Of a stretch of 64,000 bases of DNA, positions 1 to 8,952 are shown piece after piece (the first letter of the stretch is position 1; each line of letters opens with the position of its first letter). Source of the DNA: Zhihengliuella sp. ISTPL4 (GTDB lineage Bacteria > Actinomycetota > Actinomycetes > Actinomycetales > Microbacteriaceae); NCBI RefSeq assembly GCF_002848265.1, contig NZ_CP025422.1:248001-312000 (forward strand). Reading direction: 5' to 3'. The translations under genes and the position numbers were made by a program. The notes under the pieces were generated by a model, which was not told the DNA's origin, did not search any database, and saw nothing but the letters and a program-made list of their open reading frames with translations.

Positions 1-858
1 TCCCTCGGCGGCACGTGCCAGCACCTCGTCCAGTTCCAGGTGCGCGAGCTTCCGGTCGTCGAGCTCCTCCCAGGTGCGTGGCGCCGCGACACCGGGTCGG
101 GCGCGCCCCCGCAGGGAGTAGGGGGAGATCGTCGTCTTCTTGCCGTTGTTCTGACTCCAGTCGAGGAAGACCTTGCCGCCGCGGACCGCCTTGGACATGA
201 CGCTCGTCGCGAGGTCCGGATGCTCGTTCTCGATGATCCGGGCCAGCTCCTTGACCACGGCGGAGACCTCGGCGCTGGTCTGCTCGCCGGGCAGGCTCGC
301 GTAGAGGTGGATGCCCTTGCTGCCGCTCGTCACCGGAAGCGGATCGAGTCCCATCCCGGTGAGCAGCGTCCTGGCGATCCGAGCGACCTCGGCGCACTGC
401 GCGAGGTCGGCGCCGGGACCCGGGTCGAGGTCGAGGACGAGGCGGTCGGGGCGGCCGGGCAGACCCTCGGGAGTGAAGCGCCACTGCGGTACGTGCAGCT
501 CGATCGCTGCGACCTGCGCCAGCCAGACCAACGTCGGCACGTCCTCCACCAGCGGATATGCCTTGGGGCCGTCCGAGTGCTGGATGTCCTGCCGAGGGAT
601 CCAGTCCGGAGCGCCGGGCTCGAGCTGCTTGGTGAAGAAGGAGTCTTCGGGAGCGGCGGCCGTGCCGACGCCCTCGACCCAGCGCTTGCGCGTGACCGGA
701 CGCCCGTCGAGGAGCGGGAGGAGCAGAGGCGCGATGGCGGTGTAATAGGCGATCACCTCGCCCTTGGTCGTGCCCGTCTCCGGGTAGACGACCTTGTCGA
801 GGTTGGTCACGCGCAGTCGTCGGCCGTCGATCTGCACGACCTGCGCCTCTCCCACCAT
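1..858 (-). CDS. ligD: ATP-dependent DNA ligase LigD, polymerase domain (partial)
   Basis: The N-terminal 286 residues of a bacterial NHEJ ligase; the gene runs off the left edge of the window. Translation from the ATG at 858 gives an LRVTNLDKVVYPETG start, followed by FFTKQ, a DLDPG metal-binding motif, SGSKGIHLY and DWSQN, all hallmarks of the LigD primase-polymerase (PolDom) family. This domain fills in broken ends with ribo- or deoxynucleotides before ligation. The start is supported by a TACGCT -10 box at 865-870, six bases upstream, implying a leaderless message. It is divergent from ku, its partner. Whether ligase and nuclease domains follow cannot be seen here. Confidence 0.9.
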   Translation of the reverse strand, partial: MVGEAQVVQIDGRRLRVTNLDKVVYPETGTTKGEVIAYYTAIAPLLLPLLDGRPVTRKRWVEGVGTAAAPEDSFFTKQLEPGAPDWIPRQDIQHSDGPKAYPLVEDVPTLVWLAQVAAIELHVPQWRFTPEGLPGRPDRLVLDLDPGPGADLAQCAEVARIARTLLTGMGLDPLPVTSGSKGIHLYASLPGEQTSAEVSAVVKELARIIENEHPDLATSVMSKAVRGGKVFLDWSQNNGKKTTISPYSLRGRARPGVAAPRTWEELDDRKLAHLELDEVLARAAEG

Positions 859-915
859 GGAGCCAGCGTAGTCAAGGGGTGGTCGTGACGGGTGAGGCTG
901 GTGTCTACTGGTGTG

Positions 916-1728
916 ATGAGGACGATCTGGAAGGGCGCCCTGACGTTCGGGCTGGTGAACGTGCCGGTCAAGGTGTACTCCGCGACCGAGGACCACGACG
1001 TGCCGCTGCACCAGGTGCACGATAAGGACGGCGGCCGCATCCGGTACCAGCGGACGTGCGAGGTGTGCGGGGAGACGGTGGCGTACTCCGACATCGACCG
1101 CGCCTACGTCGACGACGGTCAGACCGTCGTGCTCACCAAGGACGACCTCGCCGCGCTGCCGGCGGAGAAGAGCCGCGAGATCGACGTCGTGGAGTTCGTG
1201 CCCTCCGAGCAGGTCGATCCGCTCACCCTCGACAAGCCGTACTACCTGGAGCCCGACTCGAAGTCGCCCAAGGCGTACGTGCTGCTGCGCAAGACCCTGG
1301 AGCAGACCGACCGGACGGCGATCGTGCGGTTCACGCTGCGTCAGAAGACGCGGCTCGCCGCGCTGCGCGTGCGGGGTAAGGTGCTCGTGCTGCAGACGCT
1401 GCTCTGGTCGGACGAGGTCCGAGAAGCCGAGTTCCCCTCGCTCGACGAGGATGTGCGGATCTCGAAGAAGGAGCTGGAGCTGTCCTCGTCGCTCGTGGAC
1501 AGCTACTCGGCGGACTTCGATCCCGAGGAGTTTGTCGACGAGTACCAGAAGGAGCTGCGTACTCTCATCGACGCGAAGATCGAGGCCGGGGAGACGTTCG
1601 ACGTGGCGGAGACCTTCGGTGGCGACAGCGAGAAGGCGGCCGACGGCGGCGAGGTCATCGACCTGATGGAGGCGCTGCGCGCGAGCGTGGCCCGCTCCAA
1701 GGAGAAGCGCTCCAAGAACGCGGGCTGA
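916..1728 (+). CDS. ku: Non-homologous end joining protein Ku
   Basis: 270-residue bacterial Ku, the homodimeric ring that binds double-strand DNA ends and recruits LigD. The protein opens MRTIWKGALTFGLVNVPV, the typical Ku core start; a longer reading frame begins at 892 but the family start fits the ATG at 916. A CEVCG pair and a charged, lysine-rich tail (EKRSKNAG) are visible, and the length matches the usual 250-310 residues. It is divergent from ligD with only 57 bases between start codons, so both promoters lie in that gap. A short GC hairpin overlaps the stop codon and may end transcription before the convergent DedA gene. Confidence 0.95.
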   Translation: MRTIWKGALTFGLVNVPVKVYSATEDHDVPLHQVHDKDGGRIRYQRTCEVCGETVAYSDIDRAYVDDGQTVVLTKDDLAALPAEKSREIDVVEFVPSEQVDPLTLDKPYYLEPDSKSPKAYVLLRKTLEQTDRTAIVRFTLRQKTRLAALRVRGKVLVLQTLLWSDEVREAEFPSLDEDVRISKKELELSSSLVDSYSADFDPEEFVDEYQKELRTLIDAKIEAGETFDVAETFGGDSEKAADGGEVIDLMEALRASVARSKEKRSKNAG

Positions 1729-1740
1729 CCCGCGACGGGA

Positions 1741-2505
1741 TCAGTGCTTCCCGTCGCCGTCCAGGTCGGGCGCCCGGTCGAACACGTCGGCGTCGAGGAC
1801 GAGGTCCTCCGCCTCCTCGTGATCGGTCACGACGTCTTCGCCCGCGGCCGCGGCCTTCTTCGCCTTGTGGCGCTCGGAGAGGTAGTGCCACAGCGTGACG
1901 ATCGCGGTGCCGCCGACGGCGATCAGCAGGATGATGTCGATGTACTCGACGACGAGGTGGCGGATCCACGGGATGTAGGCGATGAGGTAGCCGACCATCG
2001 TGAGGCCGAAGCCCCAGATCATGGCCCCGATGAAGTTGTAGAGCGAGTAGCGCCGCCACGGCATGTGTCCGACGCCCGCGGCGACCGGGGCGAACGTGCG
2101 CACGATCGGCACGAAGCGCGCGAGGATCACGGTGAGGCCGCCGAAGCGCTCGAAGAACGCGTTGGTGCGCTCGACGTTCTTGCGGCTGAAGAGGCCGGAC
2201 TCCTTGCGTTCGAAGACCGCGGGGCCGCCCTTGTGGCCGATGAGGTAGCCGACCTCGCCGCCGATGAACGCCGAGAGCGCGATGAGGAGCGAAACGACCC
2301 AGATGTTCACGCCGAAGACGTTGCTCGTGTGGGTCAGCAGGCCCGCGATGATGAGCAGCGTGTCACCGGGCAGGAGGAAGCCGACGAGCAGCCCGGTCTC
2401 GGCGAAGATGATGAAGCAGACCACGAGGAGCGCCCACGGGCCGGCCGCCCCGATGATCGTCTGCGGATCGAGCCACGGGATGAGCGCGGTGGGGGCGTGC
2501 AGCAT
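1741..2505 (-). CDS. DedA family membrane protein
   Basis: A 254-residue polytopic membrane protein of the DedA/SNARE-associated family, whose members act as lipid flippases or affect envelope homeostasis. Seen in the sequence: several hydrophobic segments, the amphipathic FLLPGDTLL loop, and the family signature with RFGGLTVILARFVPIVR. The C-terminal ~35 residues are acidic and cytoplasmic (EEAEDLVLDADV). The ATG at 2505 is chosen because residues further upstream run into the tRNA gene; a GTG at 2517 is an alternative. It is convergent with ku and lies 78 bases downstream of the tRNA-Leu gene on the same strand. Confidence 0.88.
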   Translation of the reverse strand: MLHAPTALIPWLDPQTIIGAAGPWALLVVCFIIFAETGLLVGFLLPGDTLLIIAGLLTHTSNVFGVNIWVVSLLIALSAFIGGEVGYLIGHKGGPAVFERKESGLFSRKNVERTNAFFERFGGLTVILARFVPIVRTFAPVAAGVGHMPWRRYSLYNFIGAMIWGFGLTMVGYLIAYIPWIRHLVVEYIDIILLIAVGGTAIVTLWHYLSERHKAKKAAAAGEDVVTDHEEAEDLVLDADVFDRAPDLDGDGKH

Positions 2506-2583
2506 GCTTTCGAGCACTGGCGGGATTCCCGTCGGTCGTGAAGTGTCGGCGGTGGAGCGATGCGGGCGCCGAAGCACCCGTCG

Positions 2584-2665
2584 TGCGGAAGGTGGGACTT
2601 GAACCCACACGCCCTGGGGCACAGGAACCTAAATCCTGCGTGTCTGCCAATTCCACCACTCCCGC
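2584..2665 (-). tRNA. tRNA-Leu (anticodon UAG)
   Basis: On the minus strand a complete cloverleaf can be drawn. The acceptor GCGGGAG pairs with CTTCCGC (one G-U pair), the anticodon stem CAGGA/TCCTG holds a TTTAGGT loop giving anticodon TAG, and the T arm reads GTGGGTTCAAGTCCCAC. There is a variable arm as expected for class II tRNA-Leu. The CCA end is not encoded. Confidence 0.95.
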
Positions 2666-2732
2666 GCGGTGGCTTCAGTCTACTGACCCGAGCCCGGTTC
2701 GACCCTGGGGATCGTCCCGCAGTTCCGCGCCG

Positions 2733-3314
2733 TCATGCCGCGCGATGACGCTCCAGCCGGACGACGGCGACGAGCACTCCCGCCGCGAGGGCCCCGAGTC
2801 CACCCATCGCCATGTCGCCGATGGTGTCTTCGTAGGTGACGAAGATCTCGTCGGTGACGAAGGTGCGTCCGGCCCACTCGATCATCTCCCACACCGCGCT
2901 GGCCGCGAGACCGATTACGGTACACAGGACGAGAGGGATGCGAGGACGGAACGCCGCGGACTCCTGCGCCGTGACGATGCCGAGCCGGGAGAGCACGAGA
3001 TAGCCGGTGGCGGCGATGGCTCCCGTGCAGACGAAGTGCACGACGAGGTCCCACCCGGGGAGCGTGCGGTAGAGGTCGAACACGTTGCTCGCGGCCGCGA
3101 CGAGCACGATCAGGCCGATCGCGAGGTCGATGCCGCCGCGCATCCCGAGGACGCGGGGGAGCATGAGGGCGGGGAGGGCGAGCGCGAGGATGCCGGCGTC
3201 GGTCGGCGTCGACCAGATCGCCGCGACGAGGACGCTGAGGAGGCCGATCACCCGGACGGCGTCGGCACCGTACTCCGCGATCGAGTGCGGCGGGCGGAGG
3301 AAGTCCTCCTTCAT
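2733..3314 (-). CDS. Multi-pass membrane protein, DUF2238-like
   Basis: 193 residues with about five hydrophobic segments. The WEMIEWAGRTF motif followed by YEDTIGDMAMGGLGAL resembles the conserved C-terminal part of DUF2238/YjdF-like membrane proteins, whose function is unknown. It is the last gene of a leftward operon: its ATG overlaps the stop of the upstream EEP-family gene (ATGA at 3311-3314), pointing to translational coupling. A role in the envelope alongside the glycosyltransferase is guesswork from context only. Confidence 0.7.
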   Translation of the reverse strand: MKEDFLRPPHSIAEYGADAVRVIGLLSVLVAAIWSTPTDAGILALALPALMLPRVLGMRGGIDLAIGLIVLVAAASNVFDLYRTLPGWDLVVHFVCTGAIAATGYLVLSRLGIVTAQESAAFRPRIPLVLCTVIGLAASAVWEMIEWAGRTFVTDEIFVTYEDTIGDMAMGGLGALAAGVLVAVVRLERHRAA

Positions 3315-4156
3315 GCGGTCTCCTCGGGCGGGACGGCGGCGGGGGCGAAGTTGATCAGGGCCTGCACGGGGAGATGATCCGACGGCCCGCCCCCTTCATA
3401 CTGCCGGGCGTTGATGCCCGCCCGGCGCACGGGCAGCGCGGGCGAGGTGAGGATGCCGTCGATGCGCCGTCCTCGACGGGGTGGCCGGTAGCCGCCGTAC
3501 GTACCCCAGGCGGGTGTGCGGCGGGAGACGGCGGACGTCCACGCGTCGCGGAGGATGCCGTCGGCTTCGAGGGAGCGCCACGGTGCCGTGCCGGCGGGGG
3601 CGTTGAAGTCCCCGAGGAGGATGACGGGCGCCGCAGAGGCGGCGGCGACGTCGTGCACCGCCTGCGCCTGACGGAGCCGCGCCCACGGGGAGAACGCGTC
3701 GAGATGGGTGTTGAGCACGGTGACGGCAGCGCCGGTGCGACGGTCCGCGAACGTCGCCTCCACCACCACCCGCGGCGAGACGCTCAGCCAGGAGCGGGAA
3801 CCGGGGCGGTCGGGAGTGCGGGAGAGTGCGACCTGTCGCCAGGCGCGCAGTTCCAGCCGGTCGGCGTCGTAGAAGAGCGGACAGCCCTCGCCGCGGGGCC
3901 CGGGAAGACGGCCATGGCCGATGCGCCGGAACGACGGGCCGAGTGCGGCGGAGACCGCGGCACCCTGCGCGGGCAGGGCCTCCTGTACGCCGAGGACATC
4001 CGGCCGCTCCGCGCGGAGGAGAGCGGCGAGCCGGGGTCGTCGAACCGACCAGCGGTCCGCGGGCGGCCAGGCGAGCACACCGAGATCGCGGCGGATGTTG
4101 AGGGTCATGACGTGCAGCTCGGTGGCCGACGTCGTTCCGAGGAGCGGGGCGATCAT
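3311..4156 (-). CDS. Endonuclease/exonuclease/phosphatase family hydrolase
   Basis: 281-residue protein with the full EEP fold signature: TLNIR near residue 18, GVQE (metal-binding Glu), LNTHLDA, LLGDFNA (catalytic Asp-Asn) and C-terminal SDHLPV (Asp-His pair). Such enzymes cleave phosphodiester or phosphate esters; the substrate cannot be told from sequence. No signal peptide is evident. It is the middle gene of a three-gene operon and its start overlaps the end of the glycosyltransferase gene by four bases. Confidence 0.85.
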   Translation of the reverse strand: MIAPLLGTTSATELHVMTLNIRRDLGVLAWPPADRWSVRRPRLAALLRAERPDVLGVQEALPAQGAAVSAALGPSFRRIGHGRLPGPRGEGCPLFYDADRLELRAWRQVALSRTPDRPGSRSWLSVSPRVVVEATFADRRTGAAVTVLNTHLDAFSPWARLRQAQAVHDVAAASAAPVILLGDFNAPAGTAPWRSLEADGILRDAWTSAVSRRTPAWGTYGGYRPPRRGRRIDGILTSPALPVRRAGINARQYEGGGPSDHLPVQALINFAPAAVPPEETA

Positions 4157-4950
4157 CGGCGGGCTCCGGGCGCGGGGAGACCGAGGCGGTGCAGTACGCG
4201 GCGGAGGACGAGCCGTACCCAGCGCACAGGAGGGAAGTCCTCCGGCCAGTGCACGAGGACGGTGCGAGCGCCGATCCAGGAGCGACGGGCGAAGGAGCGG
4301 CCGCTGCCGAACGGACGCATGGAGATGCCCATGTCGGTGTGCAGGAGCCAGCGGATGCGGTGGCGCTCGCCGACGTGGAACGCGAGGTCGAGGTCGTCGT
4401 GGAGCTCGGCGTCATCGCGGTGCACGCGGTCCCGGACGGAGAGCCAGGCCGACCGGCGAAGGGCGAGGTTCGATCCGAAGAGCGGCGCGTGGCCCAGGGC
4501 GGAGCCGCACACGACGACGTAGGAGAGGAGATAGGCCGTCGCGAGGGGCCGCCGCAGGAACCGGGGGCCGTCGACGAAATGCGCACCGCCCGTCCAGGCG
4601 CCGACCCGCGGATCGCGTACGCACGCGGTCGCCATCGTCTCGATCCATCGCGGCCCGGGGACGCCGTCCGCATCGAGTCGCAGGATCACGTCGCCCGTCG
4701 CCGCGTCGTACCCGGTCGCGCTCGCCGCGGGGATGCCCGGGGTCTCGCACCGCACCACCCGCGCGCCGTGCTGCGCGGCCACGGCGGCCGAGTCGTCGGT
4801 CGAGGCGTTGTCCACGACGATGATCTCGTCGGGAGGGAGCGTCTGCCGGGCAAGTGCACGGAGGCATCGCCGCAGTTCCGCCGCGTCGTCCTTGACCGGG
4901 ATGACCACGCTCAGGGTCGGTTCGGGGGCGGCTGGTGTGGCGCGGTGCAC
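4153..4950 (-). CDS. Family 2 glycosyltransferase
   Basis: 265-residue GT-A fold enzyme. Nucleotide-sugar binding is indicated by SVVIPVKDDAAELRRCL, then QTLPPDEIIVVDNASTDDS; the metal-binding motif is RLDADG. A single hydrophobic stretch (residues ~155-172) and the DLDLAFHVG segment resemble family members acting on lipid-linked or envelope acceptors. The donor and acceptor are unknown. It is the first gene of the three-gene operon, with ATGA overlap to the EEP hydrolase gene. Confidence 0.85.
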   Translation of the reverse strand: MHRATPAAPEPTLSVVIPVKDDAAELRRCLRALARQTLPPDEIIVVDNASTDDSAAVAAQHGARVVRCETPGIPAASATGYDAATGDVILRLDADGVPGPRWIETMATACVRDPRVGAWTGGAHFVDGPRFLRRPLATAYLLSYVVVCGSALGHAPLFGSNLALRRSAWLSVRDRVHRDDAELHDDLDLAFHVGERHRIRWLLHTDMGISMRPFGSGRSFARRSWIGARTVLVHWPEDFPPVRWVRLVLRRVLHRLGLPAPGARR

Positions 4951-5051
4951 GTCGTCTCCTCGCTGGTCTGCTCCTCAGCCTAGGGAGCGCGACGACGGGG
5001 GACGTACCGGTTGACACCGGGGCGGGCGGCTCGATACGGGATACCTCCGGG

Positions 5052-5067
5052 TGTGGATAACTCCACA
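5052..5067 (+). promoter_or_regulatory. TGTGGATAAC motif upstream of tadA
   Basis: TGTGGATAAC within a TGTGGA-N4-TCCACA inverted repeat, 48 bases before the tadA start. The same ten bases occur 49 bases before the pilin-like gene at 8953. TGTGGATAA is also a perfect complement of the DnaA box, so either a DnaA-type or a tad-specific regulator could bind; which is unknown. Confidence 0.4.
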
Positions 5068-5099
5068 GGCTGGGAGCGGATCGTTGCGAGGATGCAGGG

Positions 5100-6281
5100 A
5101 TGGAGCAGCCCGCGTCGATCATCGCCGACCTCGTGCGGCGTCGGCTGCGCACCGAGGGGGTGGATCCGGCGGCCGACCCCGAGCGGGCGCGGGAGGTCAC
5201 GCAGGCGGAGGTGCGGCGCCACGACGATCGGGCTCTCGCGCGGGGTGGCGTGCTCGTCGAGGACGAGGCGGCGTGCGTGCGGGACGTGCTCGCGGCCGTG
5301 AGCGGCTTCGGTGCCCTGCAGCCGCTGCTCGACGACCCGGGCATCGAGGAGGTGTGGATCAACGGCGATGGGGCCGTGCACACGGCGCGGGGTGGGGTGG
5401 CGGAGCGGGCGGCGCTGCGGCTGGACGAGGCGACCGTGCGGGACCTGGTGGAGCGGATGCTGCAGTCGACGGGGCGGCGCGTGGACATCGGGCAGCCGTT
5501 CGTCGATGCCTCGCTGCCGGACGGCTCTCGGCTGCATGTCGCGATCGCCGACGTCGTCCGCGGGGCGTGGGCGGTGAACATCCGCAAGTTCCTTCCCGGG
5601 CACCGCTCGCTCGATGCGCTGGTGGCGCAGGGCGCATTGACTCCCGATGCCGCGCGGGTCCTGGGGGAGGCGATGCGGGCGGGGGCGTCCGTGATCGTGT
5701 CGGGGGCGACCCATGCGGGCAAGACGACGATGCTCGGAGCACTGCTCGCCGCCTGCGCGGCCGACCAACGCATCATCACGGTGGAGGAGACGTTCGAGCT
5801 CGCGGTGGACGGCCCCGATGTGGTCGCCCTGCAGGGGCGTCAGCCGAGCCTCGAGGGGACGGGCGAGATCACACTGCGGCGGCTGGTGAAGGAAGCGCTG
5901 CGGATGCGGCCGGAGCGGCTCGTGGTGGGGGAGGTGCGGGACGCGGAAGCGCTCGACCTCGTGCTCGCGCTGAACACCGGCGTGCCGGGCGCCTGCACGG
6001 TGCACGCCAACTCCGCCGCGGAGGCGCTCGATAAGTTGTGCCTGCTGCCGCTCCTCGCGGGCAGGAACATCGACCGCGACTTCGTCGCTCCAGCGATCGC
6101 GTCATCGGTCGATCTCGTGGTCCACTGCACGCGCGACGGCGCCGGGCGACGATACGTCGAGGAGATCGCCGCCCCGACGGGAGAGGTGGTCCAGGGGCGG
6201 GTGCTCAGCAGGTCGATCTTCGGTGCCGCGAGGCGGACCCTCGGGTGGTCGACTGCGGCGGGCACGGAGGTCGTCGCATGA
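5100..6281 (+). CDS. tadA: TadA/CpaF family pilus assembly ATPase
   Basis: 393-residue secretion ATPase that powers Tad/Flp pilus assembly at the cytoplasmic face of the membrane. Visible: N-terminal region with GFGALQPLLDDPGIEEVWING typical of CpaF, Walker A GATHAGKTT, Asp-box region ITVEETFEL, Walker B-like LVVGEVRDAEAL and His-box VHANSA. Length is usual for the short actinobacterial TadA. The ATG at 5100 follows a GAGGATGCAGGG stretch that can serve as ribosome binding site. First gene of the tadABC run; it overlaps tadB by four bases. Confidence 0.93.
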   Translation: MEQPASIIADLVRRRLRTEGVDPAADPERAREVTQAEVRRHDDRALARGGVLVEDEAACVRDVLAAVSGFGALQPLLDDPGIEEVWINGDGAVHTARGGVAERAALRLDEATVRDLVERMLQSTGRRVDIGQPFVDASLPDGSRLHVAIADVVRGAWAVNIRKFLPGHRSLDALVAQGALTPDAARVLGEAMRAGASVIVSGATHAGKTTMLGALLAACAADQRIITVEETFELAVDGPDVVALQGRQPSLEGTGEITLRRLVKEALRMRPERLVVGEVRDAEALDLVLALNTGVPGACTVHANSAAEALDKLCLLPLLAGRNIDRDFVAPAIASSVDLVVHCTRDGAGRRYVEEIAAPTGEVVQGRVLSRSIFGAARRTLGWSTAAGTEVVA

Positions 6282-7135
6282 CGATCCTCCTCGGTGCGAC
6301 CCTCGCGGCCGGCGTGCTCCTGACCGTGTCGCCCTGGCTGTGGCCGGCGGGGGAGCGCTCCGCATCCCCGCCGCATCGCGGCCGCCTGGCCGGGCTGGCG
6401 GGCGAGGCGGGGTTCCCGGCGTTGCAGACCCGCTCGCTCCTGATCGCTGTCGCCGGCGCCGCCCTCGGCGTCGCGTCCCTCGCCTGGCTCGTCACGGGGA
6501 ACACGGCGCTCGCGATGCTCGCCGGCCTCGCGGGGGGAGCGGCACCGATCGCCTACCTCCGCGGCCGTCGGCTGCGGTTGCGAAGGCTGCGGCGTCAGCT
6601 CTGGCCCGACGTGTGCGACCTGCTGATCGCCGCGATCCGCGTCGGTCTGTCACTGCCGGATGCGGTGGCCACGCTCGCCGATTCGGCTCCGCCGCCGCTC
6701 CGCCCCGCCTTCGGCGTGTTCGCCCGCGACCTGCGGAGCAGCGGACGGTTCGATGCCAGCCTCGACCGTTTGAAGGTCGTCCTCGCTGATCCTCTGGGAG
6801 ACCGGATCATCGAGACGTTGCGGATGGCGCGTCAGGTCGGCGGCACTGAGCTCATCGGCGTGCTGAGGGCGCTGTCCTCCTCCGTCCGTGCCGATGCGGC
6901 GCTCCGCGGCGAGGTCGAGGCGCGGCAGTCGTGGATCCGGGGTGCGGCCGTCCTCGGCGCGGTGGCGCCGTGGGTGATCCTGACCCTCCTGATCCTGCGT
7001 CCGGAGGGGGCCGAGGCCTACGGCACACCGGAGGGCATCGCCGTGATCATCGTGGGCGCGATCGTGTCGGTCGTCGCGTTCCGCCTGATGATCCGGATCG
7101 GTCGGCTGCCCGAGCCGCGTCGGTGGTTCGGGTGA
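6278..7135 (+). CDS. tadB: Type II secretion F-domain protein TadB
   Basis: 285-residue inner-membrane platform protein of the Tad pilus. The start (ATG overlapping the tadA stop) gives an N-terminal hydrophobic helix, a second hydrophobic pair near residues 50-90, then the cytoplasmic T2SSF domain (LWPDVCDLLIAAIRVGLSLPDA ... RMARQVGGTELIGVLRAL) and a C-terminal helix pair. It works with TadC to form the platform driven by TadA. Confidence 0.88.
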   Translation: MTILLGATLAAGVLLTVSPWLWPAGERSASPPHRGRLAGLAGEAGFPALQTRSLLIAVAGAALGVASLAWLVTGNTALAMLAGLAGGAAPIAYLRGRRLRLRRLRRQLWPDVCDLLIAAIRVGLSLPDAVATLADSAPPPLRPAFGVFARDLRSSGRFDASLDRLKVVLADPLGDRIIETLRMARQVGGTELIGVLRALSSSVRADAALRGEVEARQSWIRGAAVLGAVAPWVILTLLILRPEGAEAYGTPEGIAVIIVGAIVSVVAFRLMIRIGRLPEPRRWFG

Positions 7136-8070
7136 GCGGGCTCTCCGCGCTCGCCGTGGCGGTGCTGCTCGGCGGGGGCTTCGCGGCGGGTGTGCTGGCG
7201 CTTCTGGCCGGGCTGCCGCGGTGGCGAGCTGCGTCCCTCGCTTCACGGATCGCGCCGTACATCCGCGACGTCGTCGACGATGACGTGCTGCCGCGGGAGG
7301 CTCTTCCCCGGACCGGCGTGTTGCCTGCCGGTGGATTCGGCCTGGGGACACGGGCAGGAGAGGTGATCGACCGGCTACTCGGAGGAAGTGAAGTGCTGCG
7401 ACGGCGACTCGCACAGGCGGGGTCGTCCCTCGATCCCGTCGCCTTCCGAGGTCGCCAGCTCGCCGCAGGAGTGACCGGGCTCGCGTGCGGAGCGCTCGCC
7501 GTCATCGTCCTCGTCGTGATCGGCCGGTGGTCCCCTCCGGTCGGCGCCATTCCGCTCCTCGCCGGGGCGGCGACCACCGTCGGCTACGACATGCGACTCT
7601 CGGCGCGGGTGCGAGCACGGAAGGTGCGCCTCACCGAGGAGCTGCCGACGACCCTGGAGTTCCTCGCCCTCTGTCTGTCTGCGGGCGAGGGGTTCCTCGA
7701 TGCGGTGAAGCGCGTGGCCGGCGTGGGGTCAGGGGAGCTCACGATCGAGCTGCGTCGCGTGGTCGTGGAGGTCGGGACAGGGTCATCGCTGGCCGATGCG
7801 CTGACCGCCATGGCGGGGCGGCTGGAGCTTCCGGGGCTCACGCGAGCCGTGGATCAGATCGTCGCCGCGCTCGAGCACGGCGCGCCCCTCGCCGCGGTGC
7901 TGCGCGCGCAGGCCGAGGACACCAGGGAGGAGGCCAAGCGCACGCTCATAGAGCAGGCCGGACGGAAGGAGATTTTCATGCTCCTCCCGTTGGTCTTCCT
8001 GATCCTGCCGCTGTCCGTCGTGTTCGCGATCTACCCCGGCCTCTTCATCTTGCGGCTCGGGATCGGGTGA
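7132..8070 (+). CDS. tadC: Type II secretion F-domain protein TadC
   Basis: 312-residue second platform protein. It starts at a GTG overlapping the tadB stop (GTGA). N-terminal transmembrane helix, two central helices, then the T2SSF domain with LTEELPTTLEFLALCLSAGEG and AEDTREEAKR...IFMLLPLVFLILPL, the conserved TadC end. The long upstream reading frame from 6931 is an overlap with tadB and is not used. Confidence 0.88.
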   Translation: MSGLSALAVAVLLGGGFAAGVLALLAGLPRWRAASLASRIAPYIRDVVDDDVLPREALPRTGVLPAGGFGLGTRAGEVIDRLLGGSEVLRRRLAQAGSSLDPVAFRGRQLAAGVTGLACGALAVIVLVVIGRWSPPVGAIPLLAGAATTVGYDMRLSARVRARKVRLTEELPTTLEFLALCLSAGEGFLDAVKRVAGVGSGELTIELRRVVVEVGTGSSLADALTAMAGRLELPGLTRAVDQIVAALEHGAPLAAVLRAQAEDTREEAKRTLIEQAGRKEIFMLLPLVFLILPLSVVFAIYPGLFILRLGIG

Positions 8071-8110
8071 GTGGTCGGCGGGGGAGGCCGCGGGGGCTTA
8101 CCGTTTGTCT

Positions 8111-8407
8111 ATGGGAAGTCTCGAGTACAACAGCTCTCGTCCGCCGATCCAGGTCGAGGACACCCTGCTGGCGCATCTGAAGATCGTGATCTCCACGAAA
8201 CTCCGTCGCCAGGAGAGCTTCATGATGACGTGGCCCTCGGGGAAGAAGAGCCCCGGTCGGCTGTCGGCGTGGATGCACCCGGCCATCCCGCTGGTGCTCG
8301 AGTTCGACGCCGAGCCGCCGCCGGCGATCGACCCGGCCCGCGTCAGTCACATGATGGAGCGGCTGAACGCTCGCGGTGAGCTCGTCATCGACGAGTTCAC
8401 CTCCTGA
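8111..8407 (+). CDS. Small conserved actinobacterial protein
   Basis: 98-residue soluble protein with no motif I can assign a function to. The pattern MGSLEYNSSRPPIQVEDTLL, then KIVISTKLRRQESFMMTW, resembles a short hypothetical family common in Microbacteriaceae. It lies 40 bases after tadC on the same strand and could be co-transcribed. The start at 8111 is preferred over 8105 because family members begin MGxL. Confidence 0.65.
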   Translation: MGSLEYNSSRPPIQVEDTLLAHLKIVISTKLRRQESFMMTWPSGKKSPGRLSAWMHPAIPLVLEFDAEPPPAIDPARVSHMMERLNARGELVIDEFTS

Positions 8408-8431
8408 CCCCGCGGCGGATTTCTCAGGGAT

Positions 8432-8704
8432 TCAGACGTCCCAGTCCGGGAGCCCACCGAGGTCTGCGGCGAGGCTTCCCTCGTCGGACGCCTTGACTTG
8501 GAAGAGGAACACCCGCGATGTCGGGTGGACGAGGACACTCGCGAGGCCATCGGATGTGGCGAACGAGACGAACGTGGGCTCGGTGCGCGCGGCGGCTTCG
8601 ATCCGTTCCCGGAGAGCGACGACATCGGTGCCGCGAGGCAGCGGATAGGTCAGCCCGTCGATCTCGACTCTGGCCCGCATCTCATCGTCAGGTCCAGGGC
8701 GCAT
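8432..8704 (-). CDS. Hypothetical protein
   Basis: 90 residues, acidic, no membrane segment. RVEIDGLTYPLPRGTDV resembles the beta-rich beginning of small actinobacterial proteins of unknown role. It is convergent with the 8111 gene and sits inside the tad locus on the opposite strand, as does the next small gene. Confidence 0.5.
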   Translation of the reverse strand: MRPGPDDEMRARVEIDGLTYPLPRGTDVVALRERIEAAARTEPTFVSFATSDGLASVLVHPTSRVFLFQVKASDEGSLAADLGGLPDWDV

Positions 8705-8714
8705 GCGTGACAGG

Positions 8715-8894
8715 CTATTCCTCGTCGGGACGACCGGACCCGGGGTTGTGCGATTCGCGCGACGGGGGTACAGAGCCCCGACGCTTCGCCCTCCGCGCGC
8801 TGATGACGATCACGATGACGGCGACGAGGATCGCCACGCCGACGATGATGGCGATCAGCATCGGAATCGACGGCAGCAGGGGGTTGGGCTCCAT
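8715..8894 (-). CDS. Small single-pass membrane protein
   Basis: 59 residues: short N-terminus, one strongly hydrophobic helix (residues ~11-32, rich in Ile and Val), then a basic stretch (ARRAKRRG) and polar tail, predicting an N-out/C-in single-pass protein. The reading frame is open further upstream to 9230, but that part crosses the pilin-like gene and element boundary, so the ATG at 8894 is chosen. No clear ribosome binding site was seen. Function unknown. Confidence 0.45.
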   Translation of the reverse strand: MEPNPLLPSIPMLIAIIVGVAILVAVIVIVISARRAKRRGSVPPSRESHNPGSGRPDEE

Positions 8895-8952
8895 GGAGGG
8901 GGAGCCTATTGTGTTCCTGCGGTTTTCGATAGGCAGCCCTGCAGCCCGGTGC

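Noticed and set aside
2538..3377. 279-codon plus-strand frame across the tRNA-Leu
   Set aside because: It runs through the tRNA and antisense to the DUF2238-like gene; no motif and no ribosome binding site.
5052..5067. Chromosomal replication origin from the DnaA-box-like site
   Set aside because: Single site without clustered boxes, dnaA or dnaN; better explained as a shared tad motif.
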